Origin: Leptodontidium sp. MPI-SDFR-AT-0119
Taxonomy: Eukaryota > Ascomycota > Leotiomycetes > Helotiales > Leptodontidiaceae
Length of the DNA: 64,000 nucleotides
NCBI GenBank assembly: GCA_020726505.1
Contig: JAHLEZ010000011.1
Location: 2,418,001-2,482,000, forward strand
Reading direction: 5' to 3'
A model generated the notes under the pieces. The model saw nothing but the letters and a program-made list of their open reading frames with translations. It made no database searches and had not been told where the DNA came from. Numbering within the stretch: the first letter of the stretch is position 1; each line of letters starts with the position of its first letter. Both the position numbers and the translations under genes were made by a program. This document shows positions 31,564 through 42,226 of this stretch, in pieces.

Positions 31564-33187
31564 ATGCTCTCTACCTTCGTTTCTCGCGCTGCAACAGCGC
31601 TTCTCCTTGGGAGCTCAACTGTTCATGCTCTAACTGTCGATATCACCTCTTCTTGTACGTACCACCTCGAGCTTTGCGCAAGTTCCTGCAGACAAGTCTG
31701 ACTTCCACAGCATCAATTAAAGACACCGCCGCCACGATAGCCTACGATATGATGACATTCTACAAGGGGAACCAGAGCGGGGGAATTATTGGCGTTCTCC
31801 CAGGCCCTCCTCCAGATCCCCCAACAGGATGTACGTCCCTGCAGACCCTCTCTCGAATGGCAAACCTCGGTCTTGAGCTGACAGCATACATTAGACTACT
31901 GGTGGGAATCAGGAGCCATGTGGGGGACTCTAATCGATTATTGGCACTACACAGGAGATTCCTCGTACAACGACGTGACGGCAAAGGGTATCCAGGCACA
32001 AGTAGGAGAGGATCTCGACATGATGCCGCGGAACTGGTCGCAGAGTATGGGAAATGACGATCAGGGTTTCTGGGGCATGACTGCTATGTCAGCCGCGGAG
32101 ACCAATTTCCAGAATCCTCCAGCTGGGTCCCCTGGCTGGTTGGCTCTGGCTCAGGCGGTTTTCAATACCCAGGCTAGGAGACCGGACGATCTTTGTGGTG
32201 GAGGGTGAGTTGCTGCTTTCTTGCACTGAATCTGAGGGAGATACGGGCTAACAAGACCAGATTGAGGTGGCAGGTCTACCCATATCTCACTGGCTACGAT
32301 TACAAGAACTCCATCGCCAATGGCTGCTTCTTCAATATCGCCGCTAGACTTGCTCGATACACTGACAACCACACGTACTACGAACATGCCGAGACGACTT
32401 GGGATTGGATCAGGAATGTGGGTTACATGAATGCTGATTATCATGTCTACGATGGTGGCCACATCCAGCACAATTGTACGGACATCAACAAGGTGGAGTT
32501 CTCGTACAACATTGCTGTTTGGTTGCTTGGGGCTGCAAACATGTATAACTACGTAAGTCTGACGTCTCCATGACCTTTTAATTGGTTCTGCTTGTTTTGT
32601 GTTCTTCCTAACAGCCCCAGACAAACGGAAGCACTATCTGGGAAGAACGAGTCAACCTTCTCCTAAATTCCACATTCAACACCTTCTTCCCAGATGACAT
32701 CGCCTACGAAGTTGCTTGCGAACCAAAACTAACCTGCACGACCGACATGTACTCCTTCAAAGCCTACCTCACGCGTTGGCTCGCCGCAACATCCATGGTC
32801 GCCCCATTTACCCGTGATCGCATCCTGCCCAAACTCAAGACCTCCGCCGTAGCAGCCGCAAAGCAATGTTCCGGCGGAGCCAACGGTCGTATGTGTGGTG
32901 TTAGCTGGAGTAAAGGTGAAGTGTGGGACGGCACACAAGGCGTGGGACAGCAGATGGCCGCTATGTCTGCGTTGTTCGTCAATCTCCTACCGTTGCAATA
33001 TGTGGCTCCTCCGCTCACGAACGCTACTGGTGGAACGAGTGAGGGCAATCCAGATGCAGGCAGTCACAGCGTAGCGAATCCCGAGGCGTTAAAACCGCCG
33101 ACTGGTGGTGATAGAGCTGGTGCGGGGATTGTCACGACGTTGGTTTTGGTCGGGGCGACGGCTATGTTTGGGTGGATGAGTTTATGA
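31564..33187 (+). CDS. Mannan endo-1,6-alpha-mannosidase-like GPI protein, GH76 (Dfg5/Dcw1 type)
   Basis: Five exons: 31564-31654, 31711-31830, 31895-32204, 32261-32552 and 32615-33187; 461 residues. A signal peptide ([20 protein letters not shown]..) is followed by [20 protein letters not shown] and [20 protein letters not shown]. The paired catalytic aspartates are Asp125-Asp126 in [12 protein letters not shown]. Other family blocks are CGGGLRWQ, YKNSISN-like [20 protein letters not shown] and [16 protein letters not shown]. The tail has TNATGG and a hydrophobic end ([17 protein letters not shown]), consistent with a GPI signal. Dfg5/Dcw1 enzymes are thought to move GPI proteins from the membrane onto wall glucan through the alpha-1,6-mannose core. 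Both long exon joins were set by family continuity. Confidence 0.93.
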
Positions 33188-34975
33188 GTGTGAAAAAGCT
33201 GGATGGGAGGGTTGTGTAGAGAGGTTTGGGGGGAATTTTTTGGCTTTGGGATTCGTTTTGCAAGTAGCATGATCCAGCCGGTAGGGACTTTTATTGCTTG
33301 GGTTCTGGTATTAAGGGAATAAATACATGGCGTTTGGTGCTCGGCTGGGCTGGACTGGGCTGGGCTGGGCTGGGCAGGCCTGGATATGTCTCGGCGTGGT
33401 TATGCTCTGGTAGGGATGGAATACCAACCAAACCTTTTTTTGGGTTTTTAATGTTCAATGCAATGGAAATGATACACCCACCAGGTTTTACTTGGTAGAC
33501 TCATTGGTGTGAGGACTTACCTTGAAACTCAATTGTCTTCGTCTTGAGCTTGAGCTTGAGCTTGGCCTGGAGCTAAAGCTGAAGCATGAGTATCAAGCGT
33601 TCAAGGCAGCTGGAGGGATGACTAGGAGCAGAAAACAGAATTCGAATCAGGTACGGTGTTTAAGTAGCTAGCTTGGACGTTACGGTCCCTTTCAACGTAC
33701 CTACCTACCCACGGCAGCGAGAGAAGGATTCTTTCTTTTTGGCAGACAGAGTAAGCGAAGATTGGCGAATTGAAATGGAGTCGGGGGGGGGAATGAAGAA
33801 TTGGTGGGTGGGTGGAGATGGAGATATAAAAAAGGTCCCATGATGGTGGGGGAATTACTTGTATTAATTACTATGTTTTCCTTTCCTTTCCTTTTCCGTT
33901 CTATTCTATTTCTTTTTGTCTACAGCGAATGAATGAATGAGCTTTGCGGTTCGCTTCGCGCTGAGGGGAGAGGAGAGGGGACAGAATGTGGCGCTTTGAA
34001 ACATACAGGTAATTTACCTGTAGGTAGAGTAGAGTCAGTGGGGTTTGAACTTTGCCTGGCTTTATTGAGTTAACTTAGTGACCAACTAGGCGGTTTGGTT
34101 TCTCTTCGCCCTCGCCCTCGCCCTGGCTTCTGATACTGATACTTGAACGAACGAGACGAAGGGGATGGGGATGGGGACGAAGATGCGAAGGAGACAGGGT
34201 GTTAGCCGGCAGGATGGGATTGGATAGAGAGGTATGAACTTTCATTTCACTTGAGGACTGGGCTGTATCGTAGCCATCAATCATCATTTAGAGACTGAAA
34301 GAGAGGCTTGGGACTTGGGTTAGGATTGGGGGAAAACGAAGAAATACAGCAATGTAGAGATAGAAAAAATACGCAAGAGGTTACGAGATCTACCCCTCCA
34401 GATTTGTTTGTTTGCACCGGAACCAGGGTGGCATCTGGTCATTCATTGTGCTAGTCCCCATTCTCTCAATACTTGCTTGCTCCTTGAATTTGACTCGGAA
34501 TTGAGAACCGAGCACTCGCAACCGTGGAAATCGAGTGTAGTCTCTGTGTTGTCGATATTCTCAAGATGAGATCGAGCGAAGTGTTTGGATTCGATGTAGG
34601 ATCGATATCAACCATAGATTCGTTCTTCTCCATCTGTCTATGTCTATTCATCTCTTCTACACAAGAGGCTAGCTGATTGGAGTCAAGCTCGCTGGCTCTG
34701 AAATCAATGCTCCCTTGTAGTTTGGATATTATGCACGCAACTTCTCTCTGCTCTCCTCTCCTTTCATTTCCATCTTGACCTTTGAAACACCAAAGACTCC
34801 TAGGCAATTTGTTCCCGCTCCGTTCCAATGTATCCAGCAAGCCCGCCCACGAGCCCCAAATACTTGGCTTCTTCCAGAATCCCATCTTCTTCGTAATTTC
34901 TCGTTACTTCATTGCAACCCCTTAAAATGATACACACGCCTCTCATAACCCCCGTCTCTTTCCTCGCTATACTAC
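33188..34975. other. Convergent intergenic region, 1.8 kb
   Basis: 3' DNA of the GH76 gene (plus) and the DUF1365 gene (minus). Contains a TGGGC repeat with G-quadruplex potential, a G9 run near 33783, a TTTCC run near 33875-33895 and a CGCCCT triplet near 34110. A minus frame at 34466-34885 shows no family features. Confidence 0.6.
33345..33375 (+). repeat. TGGGC pentamer repeat with G-quadruplex potential
   Basis: Five GGG triplets occur. The last four (33357-33359, 33362-33364, 33367-33369, 33372-33374) are separated by identical two-base CT loops, a textbook intramolecular G-quadruplex pattern. It lies about 170 bases past the GH76 stop. Confidence 0.8.
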
Positions 34976-36814
34976 TCATCCTAGAAACAATCTCACAACC
35001 CCCCAAGCCACAATTGCTCTAAAGCCGAAAATCTCTAAATCCAATATCTCCATCCAACCAAACGCCACCCGATCAGCTAACATCAGCTTCCCCACACCCT
35101 GGAAGTACTTCCTCTTCTCCTCAGAACTGGCAGTAGACATCACGAATGCATCCAAGCTTGGTGAACTGTCTTTCCCATCGCTTTGTTCTGCCCATGGAAT
35201 ACGTGGAGTTTCTGGCCTCTCTTTTACTGGGATCGGGATTGGACTTGGTCGTTTGCGCAGGGCGTCCAGGGCTGAAAGGCGGAAATCGACATTGCTGGTA
35301 CGGTACGGTGTCGGGGAGACTGATAAATTAGTGAGAAGATCCGTGCAGAGCGAAACCGTTGCACTGAGTGTGCTTTCCGTAGCCAATGCGTCCGCTACAC
35401 TGTCGTACTGCACAAGTCGAGAGTAGAACAGCGGCGTCAAGACACGAACTTCCACAGCAGCTGACCCCGAGGAAAGCTGCGAGGAAGGAGAAGACATAAT
35501 CTCCTCTTGTGCATCTACCCCAACCAACCCAGCCGATACATATCGCACCACAACATCCCCGTCATAACTCTCGACTTGCTCTCTCAGATACTGCCTAAAA
35601 TGCCCCTCAATACACAACTCCGTCTCATCCGCCTTCCTCGCCATAGTCTCCCTTCTCGGTTCCGGCCGAAACACCCAAGGCATCTCCTTCGTAAACAGCA
35701 GTGTAAGAGCTTCTTTCACCGTCCTAGGGAAAGTAGCTAGTCCAACCCACCACCACGAAGCGATAAATTTCGTTTTCGTCCACACAGACATCGTGGCCGG
35801 ATCTAACGCCTGGCCGGAGGAGTAAACTCGCGCTACTAGCTTTGCGTGGCAGCTGGAGTTGTTCAGTGTGATGGTCGTGTTGATTGATCCTGATTTACTC
35901 ATGAATGGGAACAGAGGATCATATGCTGAGAGCGAATATGAGCCATTCCGGGAGTTGAAAGTTGAGACGTAGAAATCTTTCGGCCATGTCCCTGTATATC
36001 GAGTTGGTTGTGCTTCATCTTTAATTGGATCATGGCCCGGTTTTAGAAAATAGGTTCGTTTCTCGTCGAATGTGTTGTTCACTTCCAGGATTAGAGCGGT
36101 GAGTTCTTTAGTCGTGGAGTAGAGGTGCCAGATTGAGACGGGGTTTGATGCATAGCCTAAGAATCGGGCTGCTGTGAGAAGGTAGACGTAGGCATACTGT
36201 TTTGGATCGATTCCCTGAATCCGTTAGATATTATGTCGTGCTTTGAGAGGGAAATATACCTCGCTCTGAAGATACTGGTGAAGCTTCCCTTCTAACCCGC
36301 CCTCAACGTGACCTCGATGAAGATAATCATCTCCATTGACTGTGTACCACGCACTTCCTGGCTGGAGAGAAAGCCATTTTGTATACCAAGACATCTCCTT
36401 CTTCTCCACATCCGAGGAAATCATCCCACCAGCTGACCCTCTCCAACCAACAGGGATTCCCACCAAGAGGTACGAGTACTTGAATCCGTGTGTGGTGGGA
36501 AACATCCGCACATGAGCTGTTTCGCAGGGGAAAAGCATTGGCTTGACAGGAAAGTCGACACATGGCGATGAGGGCTGTTGAAGGTTTCTGATATAGCGAA
36601 AGACTTGGAGAAGGACGAAGAGAGAAGTGGTGATTGTGAGGACATGGATGGCTACGGTGGCATTGATGTGAGATATGAGGGCTTTCAGATCATCCCATTT
36701 TCTGATGATCGTGAATATAACTAGAAGTATAACATCAGTAGACTTCCCAAGAACTAGAACTCCTGCCAGAGGAAGCAATCCAAATGTCACAGCTAGTGAA
36801 TCCATAATGATCAT
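34976..36814 (-). CDS. DUF1365-domain membrane-linked protein
   Basis: Two exons, 36814-36260 and 36214-34976, separated by a 45-bp intron; 597 residues. Two hydrophobic stretches occupy the N-terminus (about residues 5-38 and 52-72), suggesting membrane anchoring. The DUF1365 domain begins with FPCETAHVRMFPTTHGFKYS and continues across the splice through QYAYVYLLTAARFLGYASNP, SIWHLYS and LILEVNNTFDEKRTYFLKPG. It then shows FYVSTFNSRNGSYSLSAYDP. In bacteria DUF1365 genes often sit beside cyclopropane-fatty-acid or FAD-dependent amine oxidase genes; no such neighbour exists here. The biochemical role is unknown. The start could be Met4 (36805). It is divergent from MBF1. Confidence 0.88.
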
Positions 36815-37308
36815 TGACCTGCTCTCAAAGTGGCAAAACAGAAATCGACAACTGGAATTGACCGAGCAACTTGAGGTTGAGCATCATAACTGCCAGGATA
36901 TAGACATTATTCGAACGAAGAAACAGATACCACGGGAGACAAGAGGAACAGAATGAAGTTATTCGGAAGTCAAGAGAGCAAACTCATGGGGTTTCAAGAG
37001 CCCAATCCATCCGATATGTACAGGGATCTTGACTGTGAATGGTTTAGCGTAATTCTCCGAAAGCGGTGAAGCGATGATTCAACCGGCAAGCAAGTGGCGG
37101 CAGCCCAGCGCACCGCACCACCCCACCACAGCCTCATCGCATTAGTTCTTCCAAATTCCATCAAAAGGAACAACACCAATACCACCGCCACTATAAATAC
37201 AAATATAAAACACGCTCTCTCCCGCCACATCAAACAAACAAAAACCTTCCCACTCTACATCTACAGCCTCAACTCTCACCTCTAAAAACACCTACCCCCA
37301 CAGCAACC
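36815..37308. other. Divergent promoter region, 494 bp
   Basis: Between DUF1365 (minus) and MBF1 (plus). Contains TATAAATA at 37192-37199 and a CA-rich leader before the MBF1 ATG. Confidence 0.6.
37192..37199 (+). promoter_or_regulatory. TATA box candidate for MBF1
   Basis: TATAAATA lies 110 bases before the MBF1 start codon, a plausible spacing for a core promoter with a leader of about 80 bases. Confidence 0.5.
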
Positions 37309-38001
37309 ATGTCTGAAGAATGGGATTCCGTCACCAAGATTGGAAGCAAGACCCGCGGAGGCGGTGCTGCTCGTGAGACCGTCGTCCGTGGAAAGTCTGC
37401 TCTCAATGCCGCGCAGAGAAGTGGTGCCGTTATTGGCACGGAGAAGAAGTTTGGTGCTGGAAACTCTGTAGGTGGTCTTCTTTTCGTGGTGTTGTGGTGT
37501 TTTCAGCCCCTCTCCTCCCTCGCCTCAATTCAGTTCAGCTCTGTCACATCACCCAGCGCATGGCAAAGGGAGGAATATATCCAGCGGAGATATGGATGGC
37601 GACGGGCATTGGGATGGAGATGGATACAATGATGGATGTCGGAAAGGAGGTGAACAAAAGAAGACGAGCACTTTAACTAACATCCCCTCTCACAGGCATC
37701 CAAACCCGGCGTCGAAGGTCAACATCTCACAAAAGTTGACCGCAGCGATGACATCGTCAAGCCCACCACCGTCGGCAAAGAAGTCGGGACCGCCATCTCC
37801 AACCAGCGCCAGGCCATGAACCCCAAGATGACCCAGAAGGACTTGGCCACCAAGTGCAATACCACCCAGAGCATCGTCGCTGACTTCGAGCGCGGCTCCG
37901 CCACCCCTGATCAGAAGATCTTGGCGAGTATGGAGAGAGTCCTTGGTATTAAGTTGCGTGGGAATGATATTGGTGCGCCGAGATTTGGTCCGAAGAAGTA
38001 G
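37309..38001 (+). CDS. MBF1: Multiprotein-bridging factor 1
   Basis: Exons 37309-37467 and 37696-38001, with a 228-bp intron, the longest in this window; 154 residues. It starts [20 protein letters not shown], the conserved MBF1 N-terminus, followed by [19 protein letters not shown]. The C-terminal helix-turn-helix is clear: [20 protein letters not shown] and [20 protein letters not shown], ending in [18 protein letters not shown]1 is a coactivator that bridges bZIP factors such as Gcn4 to TBP. It also acts on stalled ribosomes to prevent frameshifting. It is single-copy and housekeeping in fungi. Confidence 0.97.
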
Positions 38002-38322
38002 AAGGTCTTGGGCGATGGGATAGGATGGAATGGGGAATACTTGCCGATGGATGTGGATTAGGGATGGACGGATGATGGTGGGATGGTTCGTGACATGACT
38101 TTACGAAATGCTGGAGGATTCTGGCTTGTGTGATTTGGAGGGAATCGAGCGTTGGTTTTGCTTTTGATCATCAAGTCATATGCAGGAGGAATAAGGGAAA
38201 ACGATCCACTAAGCATTATTCATTGATTCTCGCACTCGTACTGAGCAGAGTTGTCTACTGAGTCTACCCCTTGTTATCCAACAGTCGTTCATCGTCATGG
38301 GTATATACAATTCGTTCCTCAT
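38002..38322. other. Convergent 3' region, 321 bp
   Basis: Between MBF1 (plus) and CDT1 (minus). Nothing distinctive. Confidence 0.5.
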
Positions 38323-39750
38323 TCAAGCACGTCCAACTCTTTCCTTGATATCCAACTCACCAGGTCTCTCGTCCCTATTAACCACGAGAGCCTCGACTTT
38401 TCCCATCTTCACTAACTTGACCCACTCGGGGGCTATTTCTGCTGCTAATAATCTGATACAAGTATCCGCCTCTTCTTTCGACATTGGCGTTTTGAAGGAG
38501 TCGCGCAGTTTTCCAATGATAGTTGGAAGTGTAAAGGAAATCCGCGATTGACCAATCGAAGTTGATGTGCTGAGAATGACGAGGATAGCCACCACTTCTT
38601 CGATTCTTCCCATAGCTGCCTTTCTTGCGATCTCGGATTTGGAAGGTGGAGGAGGGAGATTCGATTGTTCAAGTTGTTTCGCTCGTAGTCGTTCGAGGAG
38701 TGTGAGCTTTGGACCAGGAACTTCAACCTTTGCCTTTACCGTCTCCTTGATCGTGATCCCAGATTTCAAATCCTCCAGTCTTCGTTGTCCTTTCGCAAGT
38801 AATGGCGACATCTTGATCAACGAAGAACAGGTCGTGATAGCCTCCAATGGTAACCCCTCCACGAAATCCTTGACAGTTGTCTCTGCCTCCCTCTTTTCCC
38901 ACGCACTTGTCAATCCCCGTTCGAAAATTTCATTCAACAGATCCTCGTTCACAGGTCTCGCGATCCTCCCTCCCTTTGCCATAGTCCTGATCTCTATACA
39001 TATCTTCCCGTGCCCATAGTCCGATAAACTGAGCCTTGAAATCCGCGAGTCCTTGCCTTCCGGTATACTGTTATTTAAAACACCAATTGATCTGCGGATA
39101 TCCTCTAGAGTAACCCTCCGCTTCCCCCAAGCTCGCGCAACGTCGGGGCAGAGATTTCGCAGGTCTGCGGGCGAGTGTGTCCCATTGTGCGCATAGTGAA
39201 TCGAGAGAGCTGTGAGGAATGCAGCGTGTAGGTTGATCAAGTCGAGGAGTTCTGTAGGGAGGCCTGGGTTGGTGGCGCAGTAAGGCTTCTCGGGTGTGGA
39301 TGCGATGAGGTCCAAGCTTGAGCTGTTGAAGGAGAGATGTGAGCGTGTAGGTGTTTTCGAAGAGATGCAGAATCGGTCGAGAAGGTTGCGCGCGCCTTTG
39401 GTCGGGGTATCTATTGATGGAGGGCTCTGGCTGAGAATTGGTTTGTGTGGAGTTTGAGGCGCTCGTAGATTTGCTCGTCGTGGCGGAAGGGCGATGGCTT
39501 GGAAGATTGTCTCTGGTTGCGTGCTTTCCTCGTCCTCAATAAACTTCCTCTTCTTGTTGTAGGTCTGGCCTAGGGCATCGGCAGTGGCAGCGGCAGTGAC
39601 GATGTCGACTCGGATGTTCTTCTCAATAATCTCTTTCGTGGTGGTGCTTGCCTTAGAAACAGACGTGAAGCCATTCAGTCCTCGAGACTTTCCTGTTGAC
39701 GCGCTCTTGGTGGTCGTTGCCAGCTTCCTTCTCTTGATGACAGCAGGCAT
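38323..39750 (-). CDS. CDT1: DNA replication licensing factor Cdt1
   Basis: Single-exon gene of 475 residues. The start MPAVIKRRKLATTTK is preferred over in-frame upstream ATGs because it opens with the basic, disordered N-terminus usual for Cdt1. The middle contains a PTKGARNLLDRF stretch and then a helical domain (LPTELLDLINLHAAFLTALS, VTLEDIRRSIGVLN) equivalent to the geminin-binding/MCM-loading winged helix. The C-terminal winged helix is visible in ISFTLPTIIGKLRDSF and MSKEEADTCIRLLAAEIAPE. Cdt1 with Cdc6 loads the MCM helicase onto ORC in G1. Sequence divergence is high in this family, so the call rests on domain order and the C-terminal domain. Confidence 0.85.
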   Translation of the reverse strand: MPAVIKRRKLATTTKSASTGKSRGLNGFTSVSKASTTTKEIIEKNIRVDIVTAAATADALGQTYNKKRKFIEDEESTQPETIFQAIALPPRRANLRAPQTPHKPILSQSPPSIDTPTKGARNLLDRFCISSKTPTRSHLSFNSSSLDLIASTPEKPYCATNPGLPTELLDLINLHAAFLTALSIHYAHNGTHSPADLRNLCPDVARAWGKRRVTLEDIRRSIGVLNNSIPEGKDSRISRLSLSDYGHGKICIEIRTMAKGGRIARPVNEDLLNEIFERGLTSAWEKREAETTVKDFVEGLPLEAITTCSSLIKMSPLLAKGQRRLEDLKSGITIKETVKAKVEVPGPKLTLLERLRAKQLEQSNLPPPPSKSEIARKAAMGRIEEVVAILVILSTSTSIGQSRISFTLPTIIGKLRDSFKTPMSKEEADTCIRLLAAEIAPEWVKLVKMGKVEALVVNRDERPGELDIKERVGRA

Positions 39751-40119
39751 GATGAAGCAATGCAATGCGAAGCGATGCGATGCGATACAATTGATGCAAG
39801 AGCGATGTTGGAGAGATGCAAGTGTAATGCGATGTAATTGTGGAAGGTGAGATGGGAGTTGTGGGATGTGGGTTGTGCTTGGCAGCAAAATTGAGTTTGT
39901 ATATAAATTCGCGAGGAGGTTGGGGATGTCAGTCAGTCGCGTTCAGCGAGACGCGCTTGTCGAGTTTACGCGTAAAGTGCTTTGGCTCGTCAAAAGTGGC
40001 AGGGGTACCGACCTCGCCTGAACCCTCTTCACTATCCAGACGGTAGATATCCGATCTCAATCCTCCAACAATCCTCGAAGATGTAACCCAAACACACCAC
40101 GCCCAATCCCGACATCGAT
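39751..40119. other. Divergent promoter region, 369 bp
   Basis: Between CDT1 and the first F-box-like gene. A GCGATGC/GCAATGC-rich stretch occurs at about 39756-39835 on the plus strand. ACGCGT-type MluI cell-cycle boxes were not identified with confidence. Confidence 0.45.
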
Positions 40120-40887
40120 ATGCCTCTCCTCTTCCTCGAAGCTTTCCCAAGAGAAATTCGCGATCAGATATATACTTATTGCCTCGCCTCTCGCTCCGGA
40201 GCAGTGTCTCTTTCTCCTTGGACCATCGACGTTGCACGCTCTCTATCCCTCCTCCGAACATGCAAGCAAGTCCACCGAGAATGCAAAGACCTCATCTGGC
40301 ACCATAATCGGCTCAGTCTTCGAGATCCTACCCAGCTTTCCCAGAAGTTCAAAGGCTTGCTGAAGCACGGTCATGCGAGGCGCATACGACTGCTCAAGTT
40401 GTCGCTGGAGCTGCTGGATCGTGACGAGCTGGAATGGTTTGCGAGTTCGGCCAAGGCTCTCTGGGACTGGTGTCGGTATGGTAGATTGGAGTCGATTACG
40501 ATCGTTGCGGAGTGGGATAAGCCGAGAGATGTTCTGGAGTTCAAGGAGATCCAGAATCTACGGAGATTCGGGGAGTCTTTGGATGGAAGACTGTATAGAG
40601 ATTCGAGCACCTGGACGAGAATGGTCATAAATACTGGATGGCCGCGGTTTTGTCATTGGGGAAAGCAAAGGTGGTTACGGGAAATGCTGTTGGATCCAAG
40701 TGGTATCAATGAACTGTTGATGGAGATCCATCAGGCCTTTGGTGGGCAGCTCTATGTGGATGGGCTACTATGCTTCAAGAACCATGAGCAGACTATGAAA
40801 GGATACCATTTTGATCCGAGGAATGGAGAGATTAGGATTGTTCCTGGGTCTATTGCTCCTAGACAGTCAATTAATACGAGTCTTTGA
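40120..40887 (+). CDS. F-box-like (2EXR-type) protein of unknown function
   Basis: Single-exon gene of 255 residues opening MPLLFLEAFPREIRDQIYTY, the LPxEIRxxIY helix that marks a large fungal family of F-box-like proteins. It continues with LSLLRTCKQVHRECKDLIWH, the second helix of that domain (LL.tCkqvh.E). The rest has no catalytic motif. Such proteins are numerous in filamentous fungi and often lineage-specific; they are assumed to recruit substrates for ubiquitylation, without evidence in most cases. A related gene lies 281 bases downstream in the same direction, suggesting an old tandem duplication followed by strong divergence. Confidence 0.8.
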   Translation: MPLLFLEAFPREIRDQIYTYCLASRSGAVSLSPWTIDVARSLSLLRTCKQVHRECKDLIWHHNRLSLRDPTQLSQKFKGLLKHGHARRIRLLKLSLELLDRDELEWFASSAKALWDWCRYGRLESITIVAEWDKPRDVLEFKEIQNLRRFGESLDGRLYRDSSTWTRMVINTGWPRFCHWGKQRWLREMLLDPSGINELLMEIHQAFGGQLYVDGLLCFKNHEQTMKGYHFDPRNGEIRIVPGSIAPRQSINTSL

Positions 40888-41168
40888 TATCAGGGCTTCG
40901 GCACATGCAACGAGTGTTTATCACTTTCTATTTCTTTGCGGCTTCGTCTAAGCATTGTTTCTGCTCTTCGATGATGGGTCCATTAATAGGGCCTGGCCCT
41001 TTCATGCTAGGCTCGTAGTAGATTGCACCTTTGTGTCATCTCTTTGACTAGCTAGTAGCTAGTTAGTCTTCCATTTCCTTTTAACCGACGCTTCATTGCG
41101 CGAACACATCTTCCCTACTCATTCGGTGCTCCAAAAATTGCATTTGGCTGGCAGCATCCATCACCATC

Positions 41169-42226
41169 ATGTCTGACACTACCATGTCTCCTTCAGTCGC
41201 ACTGCCAAGGATTTTCACCATTCCGAGAGAAATACGCAATCAAATATATCTCGAGCTCATGCCGCCATCTCGAGCTACCGCCTCCGACGACTATGCCATG
41301 TGCATCGTCCCGCATCCTCTCGCTGCGCTAATGATACCGAATCAAGAATTGCGCATGTCGTTATCAAGCCGATGGTGTGCGCTTACATTCCAGACTCTGG
41401 ATGGCATCACTATCCGCTCATCAAGATATACACGGACATTATGCTCACGTGTAAGTGGTTGAAAGATGAATACCGGGAACAGTTCTGGAAGCTCAACAAG
41501 GTCATATTTTCCACCGACGACTTTTACCACATGAGCAATGTGGCATGGTACCCTATCGGGTTGAGAGGTGGCCCAACGGTATATCTTGACTCCCCGAGAG
41601 ACTTTGGTGCTGCCCAGCTTTTCAGATGTCAAAATTTTGCAAGTCAAATCCAACACGTCGAACTGCAGATCTCCTGCGACGATGGCATTAGCCACACAAC
41701 TCATAGTAGCGATTATCTCGATTTCCTTCTCTCCGCACTCGACGATTCCCAGAGTTTGAAGTCCTTGACCTCGATCACTATTACGATCGACAGGCTCGAA
41801 TCCCCTATTCGTCGCCTAGGTAAGGCCTTGAGTTATTCGTCAGAAGACCCTCGGTCGATGTACCTAGATGCTTCAGATGTCCAAAGTGCATCATCCAAGG
41901 GTATCACCTACATTCGCCGCATGTCCCAAATACTCGAGATTCTCAGCCTATCACTTGCAAACAAGCATATTAGACAGCTGCGTCGCAAAATTGTGGTCAT
42001 CTTTGAGGAAGAATCTTCGAAGGAGTTGCTGAAGAAAGGGAAATGGGTGAGGAATGACACGACACCTCCTTGGGCCAACTTACCTGGAAGGTTTCTGGCT
42101 ACGATTGAAGATGCTTTCAAGGTAGAGGTGTGGCACAATGGCCATCGATTGTGGGGAGACTTCTCACCGGTTCCCGAAGTTGTGGGTATTGCCAAACTCA
42201 TTGAAGCTAATGAGGCCAAGAGATGA
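41169..42226 (+). CDS. F-box-like (2EXR-type) protein, tandem relative of the preceding gene
   Basis: Exons 41169-41299 and 41347-42226; 336 residues. The 47-bp intron has a GTGCAT donor, a GCTAATG branch sequence and an AAG acceptor, and is needed to join two overlapping frames. The start contains ALPRIFTIPREIRNQIYLEL, the same family helix as the gene upstream. The second helix is IMLTCKWLKDEYREQFWKLN. Later sequence includes SLKSLTSITITIDRLESPIR. The C-terminal half is polar and shows no enzyme motif. An alternative reading is a frameshifted gene, but intron signals and frame restoration favour a real intron. Confidence 0.75.

Noticed and set aside
34466..34885. 139-codon minus-strand frame just past the DUF1365 gene
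   Set aside because: Composition is polar and random-like, no motif; more likely 3' flanking DNA.
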